Assembly (NCBI GenBank): GCA_000231825.2
Contig: JH720354.1
Location: forward strand, 348,965 to 412,964
Reading direction: 5' to 3'
Length of the DNA stretch: 64,000 bases
Origin: Tetrahymena elliotti 4EA
Taxonomy: Eukaryota; Ciliophora; Oligohymenophorea; Hymenostomatida; Tetrahymenidae
Shown one piece after another: positions 25,301 to 40,400 of the stretch; the first letter of the stretch is position 1; each line of letters begins with the position of its first letter. The position numbers and the translations under genes are program-made. A model generated the notes under the pieces. That model searched no databases. It saw only the letters and a program-made list of their open reading frames with translations, and was not told where the DNA came from.

Positions 25301-28300
25301 TCAATGAACTATGTCAATTAAAAGATCAAATTAGATTTAGACTCTTTCCTAAAATTTAAACAAATAGTTCAACATAATCATAATCCTATTTAAATTTATT
25401 AGCTTTTTCAAATTAATCATTAAGAAGTTTAATGGTTAAAGATTTCAATCTTGAAGTACCTGTTTTAACTAGGAATGATAGCTATCATTAATACTCATAT
25501 TTATTTACTTTAGAGTCAGTTAAAATATCTGACCTTTCTTTTAGCAATAATGGATTTTATCTAAGCAATTAATATTTGTTAATCATAAGCAATTTGAATT
25601 TAACAAACTTAACTCTTACAGGAAATTCTTTGTTTAGTTTCAAGGGATAAACATAGATACTCATCAAAAATTTATTAATTTCAAATTTAACTCTTGAGGA
25701 AAATTTATTTGAGTTCATTGATCAAAGTAAATTTTTTTATTTTAATTTAATACATATTGAAATATTTTTAATAAAAAGATGAATTAAGAATAGAAAATGT
25801 TTTCATTTAGAATATTTAACTGAAATAAGCAAATATATTTTAAATCAGCAATGTTCACTCATTAACAATTAAAAATGTTGTAATACAAGACTGCTACAGC
25901 TTAGACTATGGATAGAGTATGCCAGACTAAAGTATTGCTGAATAGATTGAAAATAAAATTAATTCTATCTTTTAAATAAATGGGATTTATAGTTTAGTAG
26001 TTAGTAATATTACATTTCAAAGAATGTAAAACACAAGTTTTATTAACTACAATAATATATTTTCTAATTCCTAAATTTACTAAGCACTTAGATAGGAGTC
26101 AATAGAAATATATGATTTGTCTATTTAAAATTCCATATCTAATAAATAGCTCATTTCTATCAAATCTAATAAATTTATCATTTAAGATTCTTACTTTTTC
26201 AATAATACATGTTAGACTTGCTTATTTGGGACAGCTATATTCTTATATCAAACAAATGCTTTCATTCTAAATGTTACAGTGAAAAATAATACTTCTGTCA
26301 GTGGAGGAGCTATTTTTGCAGCTGTTAATTCAAGAATATTTATCTACAATAACTCTCTTTTCTAGTTTAACGAAGCTAAAGCTTTTGGAGGAGGAATATT
26401 TTTAGATTACTCTGACCTATATATTGACTCAACCAGTTATTTCAAAGACAATGTAGCTAATATTGGAGGAGCTATTTTTAATTAGAATAAAGTGAAATGC
26501 CAATCTGTGATAACTAATTATATGAAGTAGTTTATAAACAATACAGCTTTGATTTATGGAAATAATTGTGGGTATACTCCTTCAAAAATAGTAATGCAAG
26601 ATTTAGATGGCTAAATAAAAGAAATAGATAAAGATAACTAATTTAACTATACTTTAACCAATTTTATGAGCGGTGATCTAATTTAAATAAGAGTTACTTT
26701 ATATGATGAAGAAAATACTATTGTTAAAATCTCTTAATATAAGTATGCTCATTACCTTGTCTAGATTTTTTTGCAAAGAATCAAGATTATTGTCATTAGT
26801 GGAACAAATAATATAAAATTAGCAGGTTAGATGATACTTAATTATCAAAATACAGATACAGAAAATAATTAATGGATATTTGATGATATCAGAATAATTG
26901 GTTCACCCTAAGGAAAAGGATTTATCTATTTATACCTTGAAAACATATTAGATAGTTTTTTAGTTGATCTGCCATCTAAGATGTAATCTCCAAGATAATT
27001 TGACTCATAGCCAGATGCCATCCCTTATAATATGGATATTACTTTTGAGAAATAAAATAATCAAGTAATTTAAATTAATCTCCAGTTTAGATCTTGCCAA
27101 ATAGGAGAAATATTAATTTAAGAAAAATAATATTAAATATGTTATCCTTGCCCAGAAGGATTTTATTCTCTTTAACCCGTTTCTTAAATTCAAAATAACA
27201 CCCATCTATGCTTAAAATGTCCAGATGAAGCTAAATCTTGTTAAGGAAGCCTTATACACTTGAAAAATGGCTACTGGAGAGAAAATAACTTAACTGATAA
27301 TATTCTACAATGTTCAAACAATCCAGGAAATTGTGAAGGTATTTCCTTCCTTGTTTTTCTCAACTTAACTTCGACATTTTATTTTTTTATTTAAAAAATT
27401 TTTTTTCATTAAATCGATTTTTTATTAAATAAAATACAATAATAGCTGAAAGTCAAGAAAGTAGATTTTATTGCAAAAGAGGCTTCATAGGACCTCTTTG
27501 TGAGTCTTGTGATGTCTATGGTAAAATATGGGGTGAGAGCTACATGAAACAGCAACGGAAGTATGTTTGTTCATTCATTCGTTTATTAATTTATGTAAAA
27601 AAAATTTAACAAATAGCTGCTATAAATGCAATGATTTGTCTGCTTTTCAGTATTACATTCCTTTAATACTTATTTTCTTGATCTTGGTTGTTTACATAGT
27701 TTTTTCAATAAGAGTAGAATTTTTTATTTATAAATAAAACTTCATAAGAACTATTTTATTTTAAAAGCTTGCTATAAAAATGGCCTAAGGGTTTGCTTAC
27801 TCTTACTATTTAAGGAAGTTAGGGATGATATCATTAGGAAATAGTATAATTTAAGATTTATCTCCCTTTTACATTAAACAACTTATTCATTTTTTCTAAG
27901 TAATTTATTCATTTATTATTAATTATTTTAAATAACTTCAAAAATGGTTCCCCACCATTTTTAGAAAAAGCCACAATTTTTTTTAAAAACCTTTAATTTT
28001 TAAGCTTTTATTTTATTAATTTTACACTAAAAAAGATTGCAAATATAGTGAGCTATGAGGATTACTCGCTTTAAAAAATATATTACTATATTCCTAATAC
28101 AGTTTCATTACCTGTTGGGAATTTTTTATATTCATTCGATTGCCTGTTCGCTAACGTAGATGAAAGTAAAATATAGATCGCGTTTTTAAGAATTATTTGG
28201 ATTTTTGTCATTCCTTTAATATATGCTATTTCAATTATTATCATTTATGGGTTCATGCTGTTGTATAAGAAATAAAAATTTAACAAATTGTTTTTCAGCA

Positions 28301-30479
28301 ATGGTCTATTTGTACTTCTGATCTTTTTGCAGCCAAATATCATCTCTTCTTTATTAGAAACTGTATTTTGTAGAGAAATAGGAGAAAAAAAGTATATTTA
28401 AGCTGATTTATAGAGTGAATGCTTAAGCTAAATTCATCTAAAATCAATAGCCATAATTTCTATTCCAGGTCTAATTTTATGGATAGTAAACACATTTTTC
28501 AGTTTTTTAAATCTAAATCTGATTAATTAAAATCAATTTGACTTATTTTTTCTAATATTTAGATTGTAATTCCTATTGGCATTTTAAGGAAACTGTTGAG
28601 AAACAAATCAAGATTAGACAGTGTTTCTATGAGATTTAATTTTGGTTTTTTATTTTAAGAATATAAACAAAAGTTCTACTATTGGGAATTCTTTAAGTCT
28701 TATAAAAAAATATTTATTGTTTTAATTAATACAGTCATATAGAAAAAATTTTTCTTGAAATGCTCTTTGATTGGAATAACTTTGCTTTTGTATTTAATGG
28801 CAAGTAATTAATATAGACCTTACAAGATGAATAGATTTAACAGAATAGATAGATTACTCATTGTTGGCTTAATTTACCTAATATTTTTAAGTATTTGCTA
28901 ATAGGAGGCAAGTAGGACTTTTACATAAATTACTTGCTTTATTTTTAACATAATCGTTTATTACGCTTTTTTGATTTATCTACTATACATTGCAGTAAGA
29001 GAAAAACTGGTCTCTCACTTTCATACTCACATACTAAGAATTAAACTCTATCTAAAAAATAAATTTCCTAGAATTTTTTCTTGCTTTGATACAACAGAGC
29101 CAATAAATATCCTTAGAGCTCATAAAAATTGGAAAAAAGTAGCTAATATAGTTAAAAATAAAAGGTATTAGCATATACATCAAGATAAAATATCTTTAGA
29201 TTTTTAAAATAATTAATCACCTTAAGCAATTTGCTTGATTTCTTAAGATTAAGAAAGACCAGAAAATCAGTTTAATGAGGAAAAACTTGAAATATTTAAT
29301 TAGATTAAAGAAATAAATTATGAAGAAATTGCTAACATAGATAATTAGAAAAAATAAGTAGTATTGTAGGAAGATTATTTACCTTAAAGCTTTACCTATG
29401 ATTAATAATATATTACATTAAAAGGGGGAGAGAAGAAACTTAATCGTTTAGGATCAGCCACTAGTTATATAAATTCTAATAACTATTTATTCTCAAAAGA
29501 GAATTTAGAAATTAATTCTAATTAACAAACAATTTAAGTTTTAGATAATTTTGTAGTTCCTGAAGTGGCTATCTAAGCATAAAATTAAAATTAAACAAAT
29601 CCATAAAATAATTCATTTCAGTAAATTTAAGATAAAGGATTTAAATTCATGCCTTAAAATTATATTTAAAACCACAGTGATAGAACTAAAATAGATGAAA
29701 TTTCTAATAAAAAAATAAGACCACAAAAATAAAATATAAAAGTTTTATTCTCTGAAAAAGAGGATCAGCCAAGAATATATTAAGATAATAAAAGGTAAGC
29801 TCAGTCTACACCTTAAATTAGTGAGTTCTTAGATGATATAGATAGTTAATAAAAAAACATAACCGAATAAGATTATTCTTTTTAGAATAGAATTAGAGCT
29901 ATAAACTTAATAAATAAATCAGGTATGTAATAATTTTAGGATAGCTAATATCAGCAATAAGAGAGAGATTATTAATAGTATTCAGATTAAAATAAAAAAG
30001 ACTAACTATTTATAAATAATAATCCTAATTAATTTTAGAAGCCTTTTAAAAATTCAGAATAAAAGTAAGTCAAAAGGCTTTTTCAAAATAGTGAATAAAA
30101 GATTGTAAAGTAATTAAATTAACCCTTTTATTCCTTGAATAATGGTCATATTAAAGAAAAAAATATTAATTAAAGCAGGTCTGTGAAAAGACTTTACTAA
30201 GATTCAAATAGTTTGTATTAATAAGGCAAATAGCCAATGATCAATCAATAGAATAATATTGGAATGAAAAGTTTAAATTAAAAATAAATAGTAGTATCAA
30301 ATACAATATAATATGAAAACGATACTCTGTCTAATTAGTTTAAATAATAAAGAATAGATTCTAAAAGAAGAAAAAGGAGCTTTGTTTTTCAAAGTAGTGA
30401 AAGCAGTGAAGATGAAGATTCCTTGAACTCTAGTAGTGAAGAAGAACAGTAGTAAGCTGTTTAAAACAAAATTGATTGA
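19360..30479 (+). CDS. Giant receptor-like membrane protein, paralog A
   Basis: Ten exons: 19360-20070, 20127-20931, 21378-23268, 23520-25726, 25779-27338, 27446-27560, 27617-27713, 27768-27899, 28036-28485 and 28563-30479 (about 3,294 aa); all phases agree. Order: hydrophobic N-terminus (IILIIGNYFIF; signal or anchor, start uncertain), Cys-rich segment (residues about 57-125), then many WD-like beta-propeller blades (e.g. KTVVLWDMEQ, ILVWDV) to about 1,700. Next are parallel beta-helix repeats with GGAIF and FxxN motifs (about 1,750-2,180), a Cys-rich block (CYPCPEGFYSL, NGYWREN) and an EGF-like segment (GFIGPLCESCD). A polytopic membrane domain (about 2,440-2,810) has landmarks SFDC, CREI, PGLILW, FGFLF and YYWEF. 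The tail of about 480 residues is Q/S-rich and acidic at its end. The neighbouring gene has the same architecture. Likely a surface adhesion or sensing protein; ligand unknown. Confidence 0.82.
21110..21191. repeat. 41-bp direct repeat in intron 2 of paralog A
   Basis: Two adjacent 41-bp copies (21110-21150 and 21151-21191) of AATAAGAATAAGATTTGATA..., essentially identical. They lie inside the 446-bp intron, so they do not affect coding. Confidence 0.88.
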
Positions 30480-31481
30480 TTGATTGATAGATTTTTAAAT
30501 GAAATGTAGTGATTTGAATAGCAAAAAAATTTAACTAAAAATAAAGATCAAAATACTAATTAAAATAATTATATTCATAGGCATTAAATTTTCATTTTTC
30601 TAAATTTCAAAATTAGGATTTTGTGATGCCTAATTTGTCTATTTTAGATAAAAAATTAAGATTTTGTGATAATTAGTTTCAATATTTTGTGATAATAAAT
30701 TTCAATATTGCTATTAATAATATATTAAAATTAAAATTTCAAAATTAAATAAATAGATCTCATTTTTATTGAAATTATTTTAATCCAATTTTATTTTCCC
30801 CCAATTAAAGCTACTAAATTTCAAAATAAATTAATTTGAATACCATATTGAAAAATTTAATTTCTGTTTAAAAATCTCCTTAATTAAAGCATGTAACTAT
30901 GTGTGATTATTGATTGGTTGAACTTGCTTTTTATTAATGAATGAATAAATAAATACACTTTTAATAAAAGAAGAACTTCCAAAAAACTAATTGTTATTAT
31001 ATTAAAAAAAACAATTAAGAAGATAAAGCAGTGTTCTTGAAAGTATGATTCAAACCTAGAATCAAGAAAAACATTAGGATATTTATTACTATTGATATTT
31101 AGATGCAATTTACTTTGGTAATACAGAAAAAGAAAGTATAAAAATTTATTTATAGATTTGTTTCAATTACAACGACAAATTTCAATTAGAAGCATACATG
31201 TTTAATAAGCATACCAAATCAAACTAAAGTAACATACATTCATTATTATTTTTTTAGTTAATAATTTATGAAAAAAATATTCCCACCGATACATATATGC
31301 AAATAATACATTTCTAAAAAAGTAATAGTCAATTAGTCAATTAGTTTTTTCGTGCTCGCTTAAGAATTAATTTATATTAATTAAAAATATCACAAAATAG
31401 TAATATTAAAAATAACATAAGCCTCTCAAAATAGTTATAGTTTTATTCACTTTATCATTTAGTTAGTTAGATAGTTAGTTA
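30480..31481. other. Intergenic spacer between the giant paralogs
   Basis: A+T-rich, beginning with a short (GATT)n run just after the stop of paralog A. A TTAG/TTAGATAG microsatellite lies directly before the start codon of paralog B (about 31461-31481). No additional gene seen. Confidence 0.6.
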
Positions 31482-34400
31482 ATGAAATAATTACTTTAGA
31501 TTTTCTTGAATAAAATTATTTTTATATATTTTTTGACTCTATTCTCAAATATTCAAGGTAAATTATTCGAATTTGATTCCTTATTTGTGAATTAAGTTTC
31601 CATAGTTATAGTAATTCTAATACTTGTTTTAATTTAAATTTAGCACAATTCGATATATCCTGTTTAGAAAGAGATACATTTGGAGGCTGTTTAAAGTGTA
31701 AAGAAGGATTTCTTGTTTCACAAGGTTACTGCCTTCCTATTTGCCCTTATAAATTTTAATACTATTCATTTGAAAAGAAATCATGTGTATTTGTGTGTGA
31801 AACAGGATATTAGGAAAATCCTTAAACAACTTTATGTGAAAAGATACTCGAGTGTCCTCAAAATATGAGCTAAGGGCATATGTCTCACTAGCAACCAATA
31901 AATGGAATTAGAATTTATTAGGATTTATGGGTAATTAGTTTTTCTAGTGATAAACTCATAATGTGGAAAATAGAGAATAGTAGAATTATGCTGATTGCAA
32001 ATTAATATTAATAGCCTAATCAAATATTTGATGTACGCTTTAGTAATAATGGGGAATACTTCTATTCTTTCTCACAAAAATAGATTATCATCTGGAGTAT
32101 TTTCGACTTCTATGTAAATATTTAGACTTTTATTAAAAGAACGAGATTGCTTACATATAATTCTTTATTTTTTAGTCACTTTTTGTATTTAGTATTTATT
32201 ATTAATAAAGCAAATAGCAATCATAAACCTAAAAACAGAAGATGATATAGAAATAAAACAAAATTTTATTAAATACTCAATTGGTAATTCTGAAAAGGAT
32301 ATAAAATATATTCTAGGCTTCTCTGATTCTCTTAACAAATTAGCAGTTTTAGTTACTATGAATTACTATAATAATTTCGATTTGGTAATTAGCTTGAAGA
32401 ATATCCCAGCATAAGAAGAAATTAAAAATGTAGAATTACTTGGTTAAGGAAGTATTTATGCATTGACTAACAAAGGTAATCTCATATATTGGCTGATAGA
32501 TTAAGAAGAGCCATCATATTACTTGAGGAATATTGAAAATTTAAGCTTAAACCTAAATTTTAGCTTAACTTTAAATGAAGATTGTGCTGCTATTGAGCTG
32601 TTAACTCAGAATAAACTTCTTGTATTAAATGCTACAGACTTAAATTAACAATTAGTAATTTACGATCCTCCTTTTAATGAAAATCTAGCTTTAAATTCTA
32701 AATTTTTATAATACTCCTTTAATAACTTTTTAAATGAAACTTACTTGATTGATTAGTAGTTTATTTACATTTATGACATGTACAGTGCAAAATATTTGAC
32801 AAAGTAAAAGCTTAATTTCAAAAATAATAATAACTCACCTATAACTCTCCAGCTTTCACATCAAGGAAAGAATATTATAATTGGATATAATAATAGCTAT
32901 TATTTATTTTAAAGAAATAGATCTGATACCTATCAAGGAGATCCTAGTAAAATATCAAATAGTGAGTTAATTTATTTAGATGTTATTTAAGGCTAATAAT
33001 AAATAGAAAGTAATGAACAGGAGCTTATTTGGATCTAAAACAGCCAATAAATTACAGCCAAAAAATTAGTTTAAGGAGAGAACAATAATCCATCTTTTTA
33101 AAATTTGGCAGATATTTTTATCCTAAAAAATATTGCTAATGAGTAGATTATCACTCCAAAGAATGATTCTTTACCCTATGATTTAGTTTATTTTGATGAT
33201 TTTTATGTTCTCTCTTTTGCTAACAGTTTTAATGTTTGGAGTTATTTCGATCATTCATTACTCTACACTGTAAATTTTGACAGCTCAGCTAACAATTTAA
33301 TCAACAAATTACCTAATAACTAACTAATTATTTTTAGAGATCTCTCTTGCTCTCCATTCATATTTACATGCCTCAGCAGCATAGAAGTGTATCAATTAGG
33401 AAAGAACTATGCTCTAAAAAAGTATTCAACTGAAAAATTAGACACTGATTTCTATGCTAAAACAAGTTATTTGTTGGGCAATACTTTATTTATTCTAACA
33501 TCTACTTAATACTTGTTTATATTTGCTCTTAATGAATAATATTAAGTGACTAACCAGTAGAAGATATATGCAACTAATTCTAACTTTGATAGTAAGAATG
33601 TTGAAAACCATTTCTAAGATAATTATCTGATAAACATTTTTAAGAGTGAAGGATTTATAGAAGCTTTAGATCTTCAAAATTTATAAACAACAACAACAAC
33701 AACAAATTTACAATATTAAATTGAGAATAGTGTATCAATAGATAGCTTTTTCTTCTTATCTTAGTAGCAAACTTTTACTGTAAATCTAGTGAATAATACA
33801 TTGATAATACTAGAATATAATTCAAAGGTATTTAACATTTTATATTAAAGAAACGATGTGTAGGAAAAACTATTGCTATCTGCTTTTTATAGGAATTTAA
33901 ATAGAATGATTATAGTTTAAGGAACTTAAATTTTAACATTTGATTTTTAAAGAAAAACTTTTATCTCAAAAGAAAACGCTCCTGTATATTTTTAGATAGT
34001 TGAAAAATGCTTGCTAATACAATCTGAAGACATTAATATCATAGTATTTTAAATTAATAGACAATCTTTAGTTATTTTTGATGTTTATTCTTATAAAGTG
34101 TTAAGGACCTTTGAATTTTATTAAATAAATCAGCTGTCTTTTATGAAATTCAACTATTAATAACATATCTTGCACTTTGCTTGGTAAAATAAAACACACA
34201 GTTATTTATAAATAGAAAATCCCTTTATAAAATTATTATACTAAAATCAAACTAAATTTGATTAATTAGGATTTACTTCTTCAGTTGTATAAGCTTTTAA
34301 ACCTACTGACATATTCTATGATTATAAAACAGGTGTTGCTGTCAAAATAGACTATATTAATTCAATTATGATAGCACTTGATGTTACTGATGAGGCTATA

Positions 34401-37400
34401 TTATAAATAATTTTTTTCAATTCCTTATTTGGAAATTGCCTATTTATTCCTAAATATGGGATGATACTCTTTTTAGAAAAAACAAGCTAACAATTCTATG
34501 CTGTCTATTACTATAATAGTTCCTAACCTATTAAAACTGATTATCTAGTAGATAAAAGTCTTGTTGATTTATAAAGCTTAAATAATATATAACCATTATT
34601 AACTGAAGACTAAAACTATTTTATCTTTTTAAACTAAAACAACTTGACACAAGTTGAATTAAGATCAATGAAAATAGTAAATTAAATTGATTTATCTGAA
34701 TATTTTACATATATAACTAATTTAGAATTCTCTCTCATTAAAAATACTTTGTAAATAAGAGGATATAAAACACTTAATTAAGCTAACTCGAAAATGCAAT
34801 ATTCACTCATCACCTATGATATTTATAAATTCTAAATATTCAAGTACAATATTTACCAAAATTTTTCAACTATTCTCATAAATGAATTCTCTAAAAGTTA
34901 AGATGAATTCATAGGAGTATCTAATAAAGGAGTCAGTGTTAATTCTCTCACTAAGAATACTTAGCATCTGTTTTTTTCTTTGGACTCATTTTAAACTTAA
35001 AAAGTAAATAAAAATTACTTAATCGTCTAAGCAAAATATGAGTAATTTTTATTCTTTAATTCAAAATCAAATTCTTTCTCTTTCCTTTTTTTAATAGATC
35101 CTTCAAAACAGCTCTTAAATAATTTATTGGTGATTAACTTTTTCAACTAAAAATTTAATAAAATATATATCATTTTATGTGATTGCTTTTTATTATTTAA
35201 ATTAACTAATATTTTTTAAAAAAGTGGATTAATATTGAATTTGTTAAATTACACTCTAATTGATTCATGGTAAAATTAGTAAGATACTATCGAATAAACT
35301 TTTTATATTGAAAGCAGATAGGTTGTAGTAAAAAAAAAATCTTCTTCAATTTACATTAGCTAAGCTTATTCTGGAGCTATGTTGTTTTTGTTACCTGTTT
35401 AAGTTGGTATAATAGATTTTATTTATATAGAAAGATAGAGCATATTGGTTCTGCAAATGTTAGATGCACTCATATTTATAGATCTAATAGAATATAAATT
35501 AATACAGTTAATAACATATCCCTTTATTAGCTTAAAGATGTTTTATATTAAATATTTTCATACTTTTTTAACGATAGATAAAACCTCGAATAGTATTGTT
35601 CTTTTTTCATATGATTCTAGAATGAGATAAAACTTATATCCAGCTTAAAGTAATTAAAAGCAGATTATGATAGATACTTCTTCTATTTACATTTCTGACG
35701 ATTCTTTCTAGCTTTGGCAACTAGGAGATTTTTAATACTTACAAAAATATATTTAAAAATTTGAAGGGCCAGTATAACATCTATTGAATCTAAATTAAAG
35801 ATTAGTTGTTATTGCAGATTAATTAATTAATATCTACTCTAGTGAAAAATAAAATATTAACATTGAAAAAACATTTCCAATTTTAATAGATGAATATCCT
35901 TATCAATTTATTTAAGATAAATAATAAATTTTATTTTTTGTTGGAAAACAATCAATAAGAAAATTAGAAGGAGATATTGAAAGTCTAACTCTGACTTAAG
36001 TTATCAACTAAAACAATTTAATAGACCCTTCATATTAAATAACAAGCTTTACATATAGCTTTTCTATTAACAAACTAATATTCTCAGACAGTCAAGGTTA
36101 TATTTATTTTGAATTGGAAAAGAAAATATAAATATAACTTCTTTAAAACGAAGTTATAACCAAATTGATATACATGGGATCTATAAATTGTTTATTAATA
36201 TAGACTAAGACAAGGTTGGTTTTATAGGATTTGAGTGAATAAATAAACTCTTAACAAATAATAAAAAACTTTAAGTAGAGTATATAAAGCATTGTAGCTT
36301 ACAAAGATAATATTGTGATTGTTACTTTAAATTATGCTTCAATCAAATTATTGATTACAAAATCAATCGATCCTAATAATTAAAGTAATTACAGAATTAA
36401 TTTTGTTTAAGTTAAATAATTTTTGAATCCTACTTACTATCCAAATAGAACTTATTCTAAGATACTGAATGATTAGTTTTTTATAATAGTCTCACCATAC
36501 TAGTTAAGCCTCTATGATAATATTAATAATTTCTTCATTTATTAAGTTGAAACAGAAACAGTAATTAGAAAAACATATTTCTAAGACAATTTATTATTTA
36601 TCTCCACTAAATTTAATCTATTTCTAATTAACCTAATACAAGATTATAATGATGATGATAATCAGAATAATAGCATAACAAATTCTAACAAAAGCTACTA
36701 TAAAAATCATAAATTTTCCCTCAAACAATTCCCTTTTCTTAAACCAATATTGTTAAACATAAATACTGCGTTTTATGATAATAATTTTTACTTAGAAATG
36801 TTAGTAAAGGATCCAAAGGGGATAAATTAGATTAAATTTTTCATAAAAAATGAACAAAATATGGAGGATTCTGAAGATGATATGCACTTTTTATATTCAG
36901 ACTACAAAAATATTGATTTCTTTTAATATAATTAAAAACTTAGTTTTTGCTATTTAGTTATAAATTCAGACCAAAAATTATATTAAGTCACTCAAGCTAT
37001 TTAGACCAGTAAAAATATCATTGACTACTATTATCCTGATAATAAGAATTCAATTTAAATAGTTTATTAAGTTGGGTTCTCATACCCTTATATGCTTTCT
37101 CAATTTGAAAGTGATCAATTCAAAATTAAATTTATTCCTTCTTCCTCATACCTTTTAGATTTTTAGTTAGTGAATGGGTTCTAGCCCAAATAATTTTCTA
37201 TCTAAGGATTTAATATATCTCTTTCATCTTTTGCTTATAATATTTATGCAATCAGCTCCCCTGTACAAACTGTTATTTTAGATAATCTCTAATTCGAAAG
37301 AGAAATTCCTAGTGGTGATGAGATTCCTTATTATCCTCTAATATTTTTTTATGGACTAGACTATATTATTTTAAACAATATTACAATCAAAGATTAATAA

Positions 37401-40400
37401 TTTGGAAGTGATAAGTTTTTCTACTTCAGACAAATCACTTACTTAGAAATAAAAAATTTCACATTAACAAGATTAACACTAACGAATGTAACTTTCTTCT
37501 ACATTTTCTCTATAAGTAAGGAAATTTGATTTAAAATTTAATATAAAATTTTTATTTAAATTATTTTTTTTAAGGTTTAGTTTAGATTGAAAATGTTGTG
37601 TTTGAAGATATAGATCTCATTGATTTTAGTTCATTATTTATTATTCAAAAAGTGGATTAATTGATAATTAAAAATCTCACTATTATCAGAACAAAATAAA
37701 TATAAACTTTATAAAGTATGGAAGAATTTGTAAATCAGAAGATTTCACAAAATAATCAAAATTTAAACTTAGTAAATATTCTTGGAATAATGTCAACATC
37801 TATTGACACAGCTTTGATTATGAATAACACTAACACATAGTTTTTGTCTTATTTGAATTCTTACTATTCAGATACTGAAGTAGTCATTTTTTAATAAGAA
37901 TAAATAGAATTACGAAATGTTAATATTACAGGAAATATCAATACTGAAAATTACATATCAGCTATTTATATGAAATCATTCAGTATTAAAATCGAAAACT
38001 CTTCTTTTACAAAAAATTTTTGTCCTCTTTGCTACAGAGGCTCTGTGATGTATATTTATGGGTCTAGTTATTTTCTACTGTCAAATTCAAATATGTCGGA
38101 AAATGTTGGAATGATGGGAGGTGTCTTATTTTTATAATAAACAACTGATTCCTTAATAGAAAATTGTATTTTTCAATATAATATTGCTCAATCTTTAGGA
38201 GGAGCACTTTATTTATAATATATCTAAAAAATAATATTCACTGAGACTCTAATCATAAACAATTCTGCAGATATAGGTGGTGGAATCTATTATAATTCTT
38301 TTTATAGTAAGAAATTTGAAGACGTTACTGTAGTAAATAACACTGCAGGAGTTTATGGATAGAATATAGGATCGTTCCCTTAAAAAATTAATATAATGTC
38401 CTATTAGAGTAGTTAAACTCATTTTAATAAAGAAGGTACTGATGATAATTTAAAAACAAGAAATCTAAATGATGAATAATCTTCTGAAAATAAGCGTCTA
38501 ATTTAATCAGAATATGAGCGAGCTAAATAGCAAGGTTATAATTAAGGATATTTCAATCAAAGCATAGAAATAACCAATTTTAGAAGCGGTGATTTCCTCA
38601 ATTTACAAATTGAGTTGCTTGATGAAGAAGGAAATAAAATCTATTTACAGAAAGATAAAAAATATTATCATGAACAAACCATTAAGCTTATAGAGACTTT
38701 TATAATTTTTGTAACTCCAGAAGATGAAAATGGGGTAAAAGTTTCAGGTAAGAACTAAATATAAATAGAGGATTCAAATTAAACAGATGGCTTATGGTAT
38801 TTTAATGAGCTAAAAATCATAGGACATCCAAATTTACAAAATAAATTCTTTAGAATTGTTATGGGATAGATAAAATAGTATGACATGTATAATTTCTTAT
38901 AAAGCAAAAATTTTTTGATAACAGACTTTCCTTCTTACGAAATAAGAGTATCAATTAACTTTAGACCTTGCTTAATTGGTGAGATATATAATTGTGATGA
39001 AGATAACTAATATTGTACATGTACACCTTGTTCGCCAGGTTCCTATTCTCTTTAAATTTACAATAATTCTAGTTCTCGCTAAATTTGTGAATTATGTCCA
39101 GATTCAGCCCAATTATGCTAAAAGGATTAGATTTTTCTTAAATAAGGATATTGGAGAATATCCAAAGATACAGATAAGATAGTCTCATGCTACAATAAAC
39201 GAGAAAATTGCAAAGGTAATCATTTTAATCCATTAATTTTCTGATTTGGTTCTCTTTACTTCCACTTTCTATTTTAATTTCACATTTCAAATTATGTTTT
39301 AATCAAATCAAATTGTTTATATTTTTATTGAGATTTTCTAAATAATTTTTGAATAAATTTCATCACATGATTCTAACTAAAAATAATATGTATCAATCTT
39401 ACAAATGATAAAACATAGAAAAAGATCATAATATTTGAAAGAAATAAATAGTATTGTAGATCTGAATAAGGCAATTATTATAAAGCAGATAAATAGGAAA
39501 TTTTCAAATTATTTTTTTTGATGAAATAATCATTAAAATTATTTATTAATTTTTTCATTAACTATTAAGGAAATTCTATTGATGAAATCCTAACTGGTGA
39601 TTAAACATGTAAAGAAGGTCATATTGGACCTTTATGTGAATCGTGTGATACATATGGTATATTTTGGAGAAAACCTTACATGAGATTGAGTAATTATAAA
39701 TGCATAGAATGCTCAGAGCTGAACAATTTTGCATCAGTTCTTCCATTCATTATGATATTTGTTATTATGGCTGTTTACATTATTTTTTCTATTCGGGTAA
39801 TGATTTTTTATTTTTTTTAAGAAAAATGTTTGTCGTTTATTCTAATCAAAAAGCCAAAACAAGATAAAAAAATGTTAAAGAAATATTTCAAAAATCTTCA
39901 GTTTAATAATTATTGATCAATCTTTGAGTTTTTAATTTAAATTTTTAATGAAATAGGTTTCCATCCACCTGTCTAAAAGATAAATTTATTCTTACTATTT
40001 TAGAAAGTTTGGATTTTTAGATATAGGAGTATCGAATGCTAAGAATCAGACTTAATTCTATGTGAAATAGTTCATGCATTATATTTAAATAGCTGTTATT
40101 GTTAATAACTATGATTTTAATATTCCATACCTGACTGAATATTTACCTTATTTAATAAGTTCACCTCTCAAAAATACTATTTATTCTTTTGACTGTGTTT
40201 TTGCTTACTTTGATGAGGTACCAATAGTCTATTTCAGATCAATTTGGTCATTAATAGTTCCTTTCTTTTATTTAGTTACATTAGCAATAATTTACTTGAG
40301 CATCTATATTATGAAAAAAACAAAAAGATACAATAAATTCTATATTTATAATGGTTTACTATTCATGCTTGTCTTATTTCAACCTGGTATTGTTTCCTCA

